DNA of 64,000 nucleotides from Piscicola geometra (lineage: Eukaryota; Annelida; Clitellata; Hirudinida; Piscicolidae), in NCBI GenBank assembly GCA_943735955.1, contig CALSEQ010000043.1, positions 687,001 to 751,000 on the forward strand. Reading direction: 5' to 3'. The notes under the pieces were generated by a model that had not been told where the DNA came from, did no database searches, and worked only from the letters and a program-made list of their open reading frames with translations. Position numbers and translations under genes: made by a program. Below are positions 1 to 12,600 of this stretch, in pieces. Numbering within the stretch: position 1 is the stretch's first letter; every line of letters starts with the position of its first letter.

Positions 1-637
1 CCGAGGCCAATACGGCGCCAATTTTTTTACTTCTTTATCTTTACTCCCCAAGCACCCTCACACCAAATCCTTTTTACCCCCCAACCAAACCTACAGGCAA
101 ATGGTTGTCCTCACTGTCTTACCCTAATCCCAACCTCACACACATGGACAGCGCGAAAGATCCATGGAGGATACACCGAACACCCCCACTGTTGTCACAC
201 AGCGATTTGTCACTTTCTCTGAAAGTTTCATTTCGATCGATAGGTGCCTCACCATTCTGTTGATAGCCTAGACGGCTGCTTTCTCTGTTTCCCTCGCCGG
301 AAATTTTCCCTACTCTAGGGGATTTTTCCTACGAGAACTCTGGTGCTTTTCAGAAAATTTGTTTTCTGAACACCTCAGTATAGGAGCAGAGAAGAGCTTA
401 AGAGCCCGTCGAAACTCTGTGAGTGAGCGGATCCAAACGGTCCGGCGCCCAAAAAGTCTAACCGGCAATGGCCGCAAGGTTCTTTGCTCAGTACTTCGAG
501 GATACCGGACAAAGTGGAACAGACCTTGCTCTATGTCAACCCGGGCTAAAATCCCACAGGCTTGCATAGAGTGTAAGATCGGTCACTGCCCCTGGATGCC
601 TATGATAGGCCGCTGATCCTTACTCCCACCCACACAC
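1..637 (+). repeat. Partial monomer at the left edge
   Basis: The window opens 10 bases inside a monomer whose start would lie at -9, so the array continues to the left. This unit carries the CCTCACCA form near 250, like the 647-bp units, whereas the next units carry the one-base-shorter CCTCCCA form. A switch between subfamilies therefore lies close to 638. Confidence 0.9.
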
Positions 638-3600
638 ATGAGACAGTCCGAGGCCAATACGGCGCCAATTTTTTTACTTCTTTATCTTTACTCCCCATGC
701 ACCCCCACACCAAATCCTTTTTACCTCCAACCAAACCTACAGGCAAATGGTTGTCCTCACTGTCTCACCCTAATCCCAACCCCACACACATGGACAGCGC
801 GAAAGATCCATGGAGGATACACCGAACACCCCCACTGTTGTCACACAGCGATTTGTCACTTTCTCTGAAAGTTTCATTTCGATCGATAGGTGCCTCCCAC
901 TCTGTTGATAGCCTAGACGGCTGCTTTCTCTGTTTCCCTCGCCGGAAATTTTCCCTACTCTAGGGGATTTTTCCTACGAGAACTCTGGTGCTTTTCAGAA
1001 AATTTGTTTTCTGAACACCTCAGTATAGGAGCAGAGAAGAGCTTAAGAGCCCGTCGAAACTCTGTGAGTGAGCGGATCCAAACGGTCCGGCGCCCAAAAA
1101 GTCTAACCGGCAATGGCCGCAAGGTTCTTTGCTCAGTACTTCGAGGATACCGGACAAAGTGGAACAGACCTTGCTCTATGTCAACCCGGGCTAAAACCCC
1201 ACAGGCTTGCACAGAGTGTAGGATCGGTCACTGCCCCTGGATGCCTATGATAGGCCGCTGATCCTTACTCCCTCCCACACACATGAGACAGTCCGAGGCC
1301 AATACGGCGCCAAATTTTTTACTTCTTTATCTTTACTCCCCATGCACCCCCACACTAAATCCTTTTTACACCCCACCCAAACCTACAGGCAAATGGTTGT
1401 CTTCACTGTCTCACCCTAATCCCAACCCCACACACATGGACAGCGCAAAAGATCCATGGAGGATACACCGAACACCCCCACTGTTGTCACACAGCGATTT
1501 GTCACTTTCTCTGAAAGTTTCATTTCGATCGATAGGTGCCTCCCACTCTGTTGATAGCCTAGACGGCTGCTTTCTCTGTTTCCCTCGCCGGAAAGTTTCC
1601 CTACTCTAGGGGATTTTTCCTACGAGAACTCTGGTGCTTTTCAGAAAAATTGTTTTCTGAACACCTCAGTATAGGATCAGAGAAGAGCTTAAGAGCCCGT
1701 CGAAACTCTGTGAGTGAGCGGATCCAAACGGTCCGGCGCCCAAAAAGTCCAACCGGCAATGGCCGCAAGGTTCTTTGCTCAGTACTTCGAGGATACCGGA
1801 CAAAGTGGAACAGACCTTGCTCTATGTCAACCCGGGCTAAAATCCCACAGGCTTGCATAGAGTGTAAGATCGGTCACTGCCCCTGGATGCCTATGATAGG
1901 CCGCTGATCCTTACTCCCACCCACACACATGAGACAGTCCGAGGCCAATACGGCGCCAATTTTTTTACTTCTTTATCTTTACTCCCCATGCACCCCCACA
2001 CCAAATCCTTTTTACCTCCAACCAAACCTACAGGCAAATGGTTGTCCTCACTGTCTCACCCTAATCCCAACCCCAAACACATGGACAGCGCGAAAGATCC
2101 ATGGAGGATACACCGAACACCCCCACTGTTGTCACACAGCGATTTGTCACTTTCTCTGAAAGTTTCATTTCGATCGATAGGTGCCTCCCACTCTGTTGAT
2201 AGCCTAGACGGCTGCTTTCTCTGTTTCCCTCGCCGGAAAGTTTCCCTACTCTAGGGGATTTTTCCTACGAGAACTCTGGTGCTTTTCAGAAAATTTGTTT
2301 TCTGAACACCTCAGTATAGGATCAGAGAAGAGCTTAAGAGCCCGTCGAAACTCTGTGAGTGAGCGGATCCAAACGGTCCGGCGCCCAAAAAGTCCAACCG
2401 GCAATGGCCGCAAGGTTCTTTGCTCAGTACTTCGAGGATACCGGACAAAGTGGAACAGACTTTGCTCTATGTCAACCCGGGCTAAAACCCCACAGGCTTG
2501 CACAGAGTGTAGGATCGGTCACTGCCCCTGGATGCCTATGATAGGCCGCTGATCCTTACTCCCACCCACACACATGAGACAGTCCGAGGCCAATACGGCG
2601 CCAAATTTTTTACTTCTTTATCTTTACTCCCCATGCACCCCCACACTAAATCCTTTTTACCCCCCATCCAAACCTACAGGCAAATGGTTGTCTTCACTGT
2701 CTCACCCTAATCCCAACCCCACACACATGGACAGCGCGAAAGATCCATGGAGGATACACCGATCACCCCCACTGTTGTCACACAGCGATTTGTCACTTTC
2801 TCTGAAAGTTTCATTTCGATCGATAGGTGCCTCCCACTCTGTTGATAGCCTAGACGGCTGCTTTCTCTGTTTCCCTCGCCGGAAAGTTTCCCTACTCTAG
2901 GGGATTTTTCCTACGAGAACTCTGGTGCTTTTCAGAAAATTTGTTTTCTGAACACCTCAGTATAGGATCAGAGAAGAGCTTAAGAGCCCGTCGAAACTCT
3001 GTGAGTGAGCGGATCCAAACGGTCCGGCGCCCAAAAAGTCCAACCGGCAATGGCCGCAAGGTTCTTTGCTCAGTACTTCGAGGATACCGGACAAAGTAGA
3101 ACAGACCTTGCTCTATGTCAACTCGGGCTAAAATCCCACAGGCTTGCATAGAGTGTAGGATCGGTCACTGCCCCTGGATGCCTATGATAGGCCGCTGATC
3201 CTTACTCCCACCCACACACATGAGACAGTCCGAGGCTAATACGGCGCCAATTTTTTTACTTCTTTATCTTTACTCCCCATGCACCCCCACACTAAATCCT
3301 TTTTACCCCCCATCCAAACCTACAGGCAAATGGTTGTCTTCACTGTCTCACCCTAATCCCAACCCCACACACATGGACAGCGCGAAAGATCCATGGAGGA
3401 TACACCGAACACCCCCACTGTTGTCACACAGCGATTTGTCACTTTCTCTGAAAGTTTCATTTCGATCGATAGGTGCCTCCCACTCTGTTGATAGCCTAGA
3501 CGGCTGCTTTCTCTGTTTCCCTCGCCGGAAAGTTTCCCTACTCTAGGGGATTTTTCCTACGAGAACTCTGGTGCTTTTCAGAAAATTTGTTTTCTGAACA

Positions 3601-5156
3601 CCTCAGTATAGGATCAGAGAAGAGCTTAAGAGCCCGTCGAAACTCTGTGAGTGAGCGGATCCAAACGGTCCGGCGCCCAAAAAGTCTAACCGGCAATGGC
3701 CGCAAGGTTCTTTGCTCAGTACTTCGAGGATACCGGACAAAGTGGAACAGACCTTGCTCTATGTCAACCCGGGCTAAAACCCCACAGGCTTGCATAGAGT
3801 GTAGGATCGGTCACTGCCCCTGGATGCCTATGATAGGCCGCTGATCCTTACTCCCACCCACACACATGAGACAGTCCGAGGCCAATACGGCGCCAATTTT
3901 TTTACTTCTTTATCTTTACTCCCCATGCACCCCCACACCAAATCCTTTTTACCTCCAACCAAACCTACAGGCAAATGGTTGTCCTCACTGTCTCACCCTA
4001 ATCCCAACCCCACACACATGGACAGCGCGAAAGATCCATGGAGGATACACCGAACACCCCCACTGTTGTCACACAGCGATTTGTCACTTTCTCTGAAAGT
4101 TTCATTTCGATCGATAGGTGCCTCCCACTCTGTTGATAGCCTAGACGGCTGCTTTCTCTGTTTCCCTCGCCGGAAATTTTTTCCAACTCTAGGGGATTTT
4201 TCTTACGAGAACTCTGGTGCTTTTCAGAAAATTTGTTTTCTGAACACCTCAGTATAGGATCAGAGAAGAGCTTAAGAGCCCGTCGAAACTCTGTGAGTGA
4301 GCGGATCCAAACGGTCCGGCGCCCAAAAAGTCCAACCGGCAATGGCCGCAAGGTTCTTTGCTCAGTACTTCGAGGATACCGGACAAAGTGGAACAGACCT
4401 TGCTCTATGTCAACCCGGGCTAAAACCCCACAGGCTTGCATAGAGTGTAGGATCGGTCACTGCCCCTGGATGCCTATGATAGACCGCTGATCCTTACTCC
4501 CACCCACACACATGAGACAGTCCGAGGCCAATACGGCGCCAATTTTTTTACTTCTTTATCTTTACTCCCCATGCACCCCCACACCAAATCCTTTTTACCT
4601 CCAACCAAACCTACAGGCAAATGGTTGTCCTCACTGTCTCACCCTAATCCCAACCCCACACACATGGACAGCGCGAAAGATCCATGGAGGATACACCGAA
4701 CACCCCCACTGTTGTCACACAGCGATTTGTCACTTTCTCTGAAAGTTTCATTTCGATCGATAGGTGCCTCCCACTCTGTTGATAGCCTAGACGGCTGCTT
4801 TCTCTGTTTCCCTCGCCGGAAATTTTCCCTACTCTAGGGGATTTTTCTTACGAGAACTCTGGTGCTTTTCAGAAAATTTGTTTTCTGAACACCTCAGTAC
4901 AGGATCAGAGAAGAGCTTAAGAGCCCGTCGAAACTCTGTGAGTGAGCGGATCCAAACGGTCCGGCGCCCAAAAAGTCCAACCGGCAATGGCCGCAAGGTT
5001 CTTTGCTCAGTACTTCGAGGATACCGGACAAAGTGGAACAGACCTTGCTCTATGTCAACCCGGGCTAAAACCCCACAGGCTTGCATAGAGTGTAGGATCG
5101 GTCACTGCCCCTGGATGCCTATGATAGGCCGCTGATCCTTACTCCCACCCACACAC
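638..5156 (+). repeat. Block of 645/646-bp units with 1291-bp dimer periodicity
   Basis: Seven units share the short form CTCCCACTC (for example near 895) in place of CTCACCACTC. Alternate units share variants. Units at 638 and 1929 have TTTTTACCTCCAACC, while units at 1283 and 2574 have CACACTAAATCC and a six-T run in place of seven. ATCCCACAGG and ACCCCACAGG alternate as well (near 552, 1197, 1843, 2488, 3134 and 3779). Unit spacing for like copies is 1291 bp. The pattern loosens after 3220, where two units of the CACACTAAATCC type are adjacent. The unit at 3866 has an extra run GGAAATTTTTTCC near 4171 found in no other unit I saw. Confidence 0.85.
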
Positions 5157-7097
5157 ATGAGACAGTCCGAGGCCAATACGGCGCCAATTTTTTTACTTCT
5201 TTATCTTTACTCACCATGCACCCCCACACCAAATCCTTTTTACCCCCCAACCAAACCTACAGGCAAATGGTTGTCCTCACTGTCTCACCCTAATCCCAAC
5301 CCCACACACATGGACAGCGCGAAAGATCCATGGAGGATACACCGAACACTCCTACTGTTGTCACACAGCGATTTGTCACTTTCTTTGAAAGTTTCATTTT
5401 GATCGATAGGTGCCTCACCACTCTGTTGATAGTCTAGACGGCTGCTTTCTCTGTTTCCCTCACCGGAAATTTTTCCTACTCTAGGGGATTTTTCCTACGA
5501 GAACTCTGGTGCTTTTCAGAAAATTTGTTTTCTGAACACCTCAGTATAGGATCAGAAAAGAGCTTAAGAGCCCGTCGAAACTCTGTGAGTGAGCGGATCC
5601 AAACGGTCCGGCGCCCAAAAAGTCCAACCGGCAATGGCCGCAAGGTTCTTTGCTCAGTACTTCGAGGATACCGGACAAAGTGGAACAGACCTTGCTCTAT
5701 GTCAACCCGGGCTAAAACCCCACAGGCTTGCATAGAGTGTAGGATCGGTCACTGCCCCTGGATGCCTATGATAGGCCGCTGATCCTTACTCCCACCCACA
5801 CACATGAGACAGTCCGAGGCCAATACGGCGCCAATTTTTTTACTTCTTTATCTTTACTCACCATGCACCCCCACACCAAATCCTTTTTACCCCCCAACCA
5901 AACCTACAGGCAAATGGTTGTCCTCACTGTCTCACCCTAATCCCAACCCCACACACATGGACAGCGCGAAAGATCCATGGAGGATACACCGAACACTCCT
6001 ACTGTTGTCACACAGCGATTTGTCACTTTCTTTGAAAGTTTCATTTTGATCGATAGGTGCCTCACCACTCTGTTGATAGCCTAGACGGCTGCTTTCTCTG
6101 TTTCCCTCACCGGAAATTTTTCCTACTCTAGGGGATTTTTCCTACGAGAACTCTGGTGCTTTTCAGAAAATTTGTTTTCTGAACACCTCAGTATAGGATC
6201 AGAAAAGAGCTTAAGAGCCCGTCGAAACTCTGTGAGTGAGCGGATCCAAACGGTCCGGCGCCCAAAAAGTTCAACCGGCAATGGCCGCAAGGTTCATTGC
6301 TCAGTACTTTGAGGATACCGGACAAAGTGGAACAGACCTTGCTCTATGTCAACCCGGGCTAAAACCCCACAGGCTTGCATAGAGTGTAGGATCGGTCACT
6401 GCCTCTGGATGCCTATGATAGGCCGCTGATCCTTACTCCCACCCACACACATGAGACAGTCCGAGGCCAATACGGCGCCAATTTTTTTACTTCTTTATCT
6501 TTACTCACCATGCACCCCCACACCAAATCCTTTTTACCCCCCAACCAAACCTACAGGCAAATGGTTGTCCTCACTGTCTCACCCTAATCCCAACCCCACA
6601 CACATGGACAGCGCGAAAGATCCATGGAGGATACACCGAACACTCCTACTGTTGTCACACAGCGATTTGTCACTTTCTTTGAAAGTTTCATTTTGATCGA
6701 TAGGTGCCTCACCACTCTGTTGATAGCCTAGACGGCTGCTTTCTCTGTTTCCCTCACCGGAAATTTTTCCTACTCTAGGGGATTTTTCCTACGAGAACTC
6801 TGGTGCTTTTCAGAAAATTTGTTTTCTGAACACCTCAGTATAGGATCAGAAAAGAGCTTAAGAGCCCGTCGAAACTCTGTGAGTGAGCGGATCCAAACGG
6901 TCCGGCGCCCAAAAAGTTCAACCGGCAATGGCCGCAAGGTTCATTGCTCAGTACTTTGAGGATACCGGACAAAGTGGAACAGACCTTGCTCTATGTCAAC
7001 CCGGGCTAAAACCCCACAGGCTTGCATAGAGTGTAGGATCGGTCACTGCCCCTGGATGCCTATGATAGGCCGCTGATCCTTACTCCCACCCACACAC
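5157..7097 (+). repeat. Three near-identical 647-bp units
   Basis: Units at 5157, 5804 and 6451 share CACTCCTACTG, TTTCTTTGAAAG, TTTTGATCGAT and CACCGGAAATTTTTCC. They differ at only a few positions; one is GATAGTCTAG near 5431 against GATAGCCTAG in the other two. The second half of the first unit has the CTTTGC...CTTCGAG form, and the other two have CATTGC...CTTTGAG. The block interrupts the 645/646-bp type, which resumes at 7098, so it looks like a later local amplification or conversion tract. Confidence 0.85.
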
Positions 7098-9679
7098 ATG
7101 AGACAGTCCGAGGCCAATACGGCGCCAATTTTTTTACTTCTTTATCTTTACTCACCATGCACCCCCACACCAAATCCTTTTTACCCCCCAACCAAACCTA
7201 CAGGCAAATGGTTGTCCTCACTGTCTCACCCTAATCCCAACCCCACAAACATGGACAGCGCGAAAGATCCATGGAGGATACACCGAACACTCCCACTGTT
7301 GTCACACAGCGATTTGTCACTTTCTCTGAAAGTTTCATTTCGATCGATAGGTGCCTCCCACTCTGTTGATAGCCTAGACGGCTGCTTTCTCTGTTTCCCT
7401 CGCCGGAAATTTTCCCTACTCTAGGGGATTTTTCTTACGAGAACTCTGGTGCTTTTCAGAAAATTTGTTTTCTGAACACCTCAGTATAGGATCAGAGAAG
7501 AGCTTAAGAGCCCGTCGAAACTCTGTGAGTGAGCGGATCCAAACGGTCCGGCGCCCAAAAAGTCCAACCGGCAATGGCCGCAAGGTTCTTTGCTCAGTAC
7601 TTCGAGGATACCGGACAAAGTGGAACAGACCTTGCTCTATGTCAACCCGGGCTAAAACCCCACAGGCTTGCATAGAGTGTAGGATCGGTCACTGCCCCTG
7701 GATGCCTATGATAGACCGCTGATCCTTACTCCCACCCACACACATGAGACAGTCCGAGGCCAATACGGCGCCAATTTTTTTACTTCTTTATCTTTACTCC
7801 CCATGCACCCCCACACCAAATCCTTTTTACCTCCAACCAAACCTACAGGCAAATGGTTGTCCTCACTGTCTCACCCTAATCCCAACCCCACACACATGGA
7901 CAGCGCGAAAGATCCATGGAGGATACACCGAACACCCCCACTGTTGTCACACAGCGATTTGTCACTTTCTCTGAAAGTTTCATTTCGATCGATAGGTGCC
8001 TCCCACTCTGTTGATAGCCTAGACGGCTGCTTTCTCTGTTTCCCTCGCCGGAAATTTTCCCTACTCTAGGGGATTTTTCTTACGAGAACTCTGGTGCTTT
8101 TCAGAAAATTTGTTTTCTGAACACCTCAGTACAGGATCAGAGAAGAGCTTAAGAGCCCGTCGAAACTCTGTGAGTGAGCGGATCCAAACGGTCCGGCGCC
8201 CAAAAAGTCCAACCGGCAATGGCCGCAAGGTTCTTTGCTCAGTACTTCGAGGATACCGGACAAAGTGGAACAGACCTTGCTCTATGTCAACCCGGGCTAA
8301 AACCCCACAGGCTTGCATAGAGTGTAGGATCGGTCACTGCCCCTGGATGCCTATGATAGGCCGCTGATCCTTACTCCCACCCACACACATGAGACAGTCC
8401 GAGGCCAATACGGCGCCAATTTTTTTACTTCTTTATCTTTACTCACCATGCACCCCCACACCCAATCCTTTTTACCCCCCAACCAAACCTACAGGCAAAT
8501 GGTTGTCCTCACTGTCTCACCCTAATCCCAACCCCACACACATGGACAGCGCGAAAGATCCATGGAGGATACACCGAACACTCCCACTGTTGTCACACAG
8601 CGATTTGTCACTTTCTCTGAAAGTTTCATTTCGATCGATAGGTGCCTCCCACTCTGTTGATAGCCTAGACGGCTGCTTTCTCTGTTTCCCTCGCCGGAAA
8701 TTTTCCCTACTCTAGGGGATTTTTCTTACGAGAACTCTGGTGCTTTTCAGAAAATTTGTTTTCTGAACACCTCAGTATAGGATCAGAGAAGAGCTTAAGA
8801 GCCCGTCGAAACTCTGTGAGTGAGCGGATCCAAACGGTCCGGCGCCCAAAAAGTCCAACCGGCAATGGCCGCAAGGTTCTTTGCTCAGTACTTCGAGGAT
8901 ACCGGACAAAGTGGAACAGACCTTGCTCTATGTCAACCCGGGCTAAAACCCCACAGGCTTGCATAGAGTGTAGGATCGGTCACTGCCCCTGGATGCCTAT
9001 GATAGACCGCTGATCCTTACTCCCACCCACACACATGAGACAGTCCGAGGCCAATACGGCGCCAATTTTTTTACTTCTTTATCTTTACTCCCCATGCACC
9101 CCCACACCAAATCCTTTTTACCTCCAACCAAACCTACAGGCAAATGGTTGTCCTCACTGTCTCACCCTAATCCCAACCCCACACACATGGACAGCGCGAA
9201 AGATCCATGGAGGATACACCGAACACCCCCACTGTTGTCACACAGCGATTTGTCACTTTCTCTGAAAGTTTCATTTCGATCGATAGGTGCCTCCCACTCT
9301 GTTGATAGCCTAGACGGCTGCTTTCTCTGTTTCCCTCGCCGGAAATTTTCCCTACTCTAGGGGATTTTTCTTACGAGAACTCTGGTGCTTTTCAGAAAAT
9401 TTGTTTTCTGAACACCTCAGTACAGGATCAGAGAAGAGCTTAAGAGCCCGTCGAAACTCTGTGAGTGAGCGGATCCAAACGGTCCGGCGCCCAAAAAGTC
9501 CAACCGGCAATGGCCGCAAGGTTCTTTGCTCAGTACTTCGAGGATACCGGACAAAGTGGAACAGACCTTGCTCTATGTCAACCCGGGCTAAAACCCCACA
9601 GGCTTGCATAGAGTGTAGGATCGGTCACTGCCCATGGATGCCTATGATAGGCCGCTGATCCTTACTCCCACCCACACAC
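7098..9679 (+). repeat. 1291-bp dimer higher-order repeat, two copies
   Basis: Units at 7098 and 8389 match each other and carry ACTCACCATGC, and units at 7744 and 9035 match each other and carry CAGTACAGGATC near 8130 and 9420. Spacing is 1291 bp in both series. The unit at 4512 also carries CAGTACAGGATC (near 4897), so this dimer flanks the 5157-7097 block on both sides. The start of unit 9680 continues the series before the array changes to 647-bp types. Confidence 0.88.
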
Positions 9680-12600
9680 ATGAGACAGTCCGAGGCCAAT
9701 ACGGCGCCAATTTTTTTACTTCTTTATCTTTACTCACCATGCACCCCCACACCCAATCCTTTTTACCCCCCAACCAAACCTACAGGCAAATGGTTGTCCT
9801 CACTGTCTCACCCTAATCCCAACCCCACACACATGGACAGCGCGAAAGATCCATGGAGGATACACCGAACACTCCCACTGTTGTCACACAGCGATTTGTC
9901 ACTTTCTTTGAAAGTTTCATTTTGATCGATAGGTGCCTCACCACTCTGTTGATAGCCTAGACGGCTGCCTTCTCTGTTTCCCTCACCGGAAATTTTTCCT
10001 ACTCTAGGGGATTTTTCCTACGAGAACTCTGGGGCTTTACAGAAAATTTGTTTTCTGAACACCTCAGTATAGGATCAGAGAAGAGCTTAAGAGCCCGTCG
10101 AAATTCTGTGAGTGAGCGGATCCAAACGGTCCGGCGCCCAAAAAATTCAACCGGCAATGGCCGCAAGGTTCATTGCTCAGTACTTTGAGGATACCGTACA
10201 AAGTGGAACAGACCTTGCTCTATGTCAACCCGGGCTGAAACCCCACAGGCTTCCATAGAGTGTAGGATCGGTCACTGCCCCTGGATGCCTATGATAGGCC
10301 GCTGATCCTTACTCCCATTCACACACATGAGACAGTCCGAGACCAATACGGCGCCAATTTTTTTACTTCTTTATCTTTACTCACCATGCACCCCCACACC
10401 AAATCCTTTTTACCCCCCAACCAAACCTACAGGCAAATGGTTGTCCTCACTGTCTCACCCTACTCCCAACCCCACACACATGGACAGCGCTAGATCCATG
10501 GAGGATACACCGAACACCCCCACTGTTATCACACAGCGATTTGTCAATTTAACTGAAAGTTTCATTTCCATCGATAGGTGCCTCACCACTCTGTTGATAG
10601 CCTAGACGGCTGCTTTCTCTGTTTCCCTCGCCGGAAATTTTCCCTACTCTAGGGGATTTTTCCTACGAGAACTCTGGTGCTTTTCAGAAAATTTGTTTTC
10701 TGAACACCTCAGTATAGGATCAGAAAAGAGCTTAAGAGCCCGTGGAAACTCTGTGAGTGAGCGGATCCAAACGGTCCGGCACCCAAAAAGTCAAACCGGC
10801 AATGGCCGCAAGGTTCTTTGCTCAGTACTTCGAGGATACCGAACAAAGTGGAACAGACCTTGCTCTATGTCAACCCGGGCTAAAACCTCACAGGCTTGCA
10901 TAGAGTGTAGGATCGGTCACTGCCCCTGGATGCCTATGATAGGCCGCTGATCCTTACTCCCACCCACACACATGAGACAGTCCGAGGCCAATACGGCGCC
11001 AATTTTTTTACTTCTTTATCTTTACTCCCCATGCACCCCCACACCAAATCCTTTTTACCCCCCAACCAAACCTACAGGCAAATGGTTGTCCTCACTGTCT
11101 CACCCTAATCCCAACCCCACACACATGGACAGCGCGAAAGATCCATGGAGGATACACCGAACTGTTGTAACACAGCGATTTTTCACTTTCTCTGAAAGTT
11201 TCATTTTGATCGATAGGTGCCTCACTACTCTGTTGATAGCCTAGACGGCTGCTTTCTCTGTTTCCCTCACCGGAAATTTTTCCTACTTTAGGGGATTTTT
11301 CCTACGAGAACTCTGGGGCTTTTCAGAAAATTTGTTTTCTGAACACCTCAGTATAGGATCAGAGAAGAGCTTAAGAGCCCGTCGAAACTCTGTGAGTGAG
11401 CAGATCCAAACGGTCCGGCGCCCAAAAAGTCCAACCGGCAATGGCCGCAAGGTTCATTGCTCAGTACTTTGAGGATACCGGACAAAGTGGAACAGACCTT
11501 GCTCTATGTCAACCCGGGCTAAAACCCCACAGGCTTGCATAGAGTGTAGGATCGGTCACTGCCCCTGGATGCCTATGATAGGCCGCTGATCCTTACTCCC
11601 ACCCACACACATGAGACAGTCCGAGGCCAATACGGCGCCAATTTTTTTACTTCTTTATCTTTACTCCCCATGCACCCCCACACCAAATCCTTTTTACCCC
11701 CCAACCAAACCTACAGGCAAATGGTTGTCCTCACTGTCTCACCCTACTCCCAACCCCACACACATGGACAGCGCGAGAGATCCATGGAGGATACACTGTT
11801 GTCACACAGCGATTTTTCACTTTCTCTGAAAGTTTCATTTTGATCGATAGGTGCCTCACTACTCTGTTGATAGCCTAGACGGCTGCTTTCTCTGTTTCCC
11901 TCACCGGAAATTTTTCCTACTTTAGGGGATTTTTCCTACGAGAACTCTGGGGCTTTTCAGAAAATTTGTTTTCTGAACACTTCAGTATAGGATCAGAGAA
12001 GAGCTTAAGAGCCCGTCGAAACTCTGTGAGTGAGCAGATCCAAACGGTCCGGCGCCCAAAAAGTCCAACCGGCAATGGCCGCAAGGTTCATTGCTCAGTA
12101 CTTTGAGGATACCGGACAAAGTGGAACAGACCTTGCTCTATGTCAACCCGGGCTAAAACCCCACAGGCTTCCATAGAGTGTAGGATCGGTCACTGCCACT
12201 GGATGCCTCTGATAGGCCGCTGATCCTCACTCCCATTCACACACATGAGACAGTCCGAGACCAATACAGCGCTAATTTTTTTACTTCTTTATCTTTACTC
12301 ACCATGCACCCCCACACCAAATCCTTTTTACCCCCCAACCAAACCTACAGGCAAATGGTTGTCCTCACTGTCTCACCCTACTCCCAACCCCACACACATG
12401 GACAGCGCGAGAGATCCATGGAGGATACACCGAACACTTCCACTGTTATCACACAGCGATTTGTCACTTTAACTGAAAGTTTCATTTCGATCGATAGGTG
12501 CCTCACCACTCTGTTGATAGCCTAGACGGCTTCTTTCTCTGTTTCCCTGACCGGAAATTTTTCCTACTCTAGGGGATTTTTCCTACGAGAACTCTGGTGC

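Noticed and set aside
359..616. Recurring 85-codon open frame on the plus strand and an antisense 85-codon frame (310-567), repeated in most units
   Set aside because: They overlap each other on opposite strands, are rebuilt in every near-identical monomer, and are destroyed by single-base changes in many units. The period is not always a multiple of three, no codon-level constraint is evident, and no known domain is recognisable. They are by-products of the satellite.
638..868. Recurring 75-110-codon frames beginning at the ATGAGACAG landmark
   Set aside because: Their length varies from unit to unit with one-base indels in C runs, their translation is low-complexity proline and serine-rich sequence from the pyrimidine tract, and there is no start context or conserved end. 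Not credible genes.
3998..4441. 147-codon open frame on the minus strand
   Set aside because: It exists only because one unit has an altered T-run (near 4171) that joins two frames that are separate in all other monomers.
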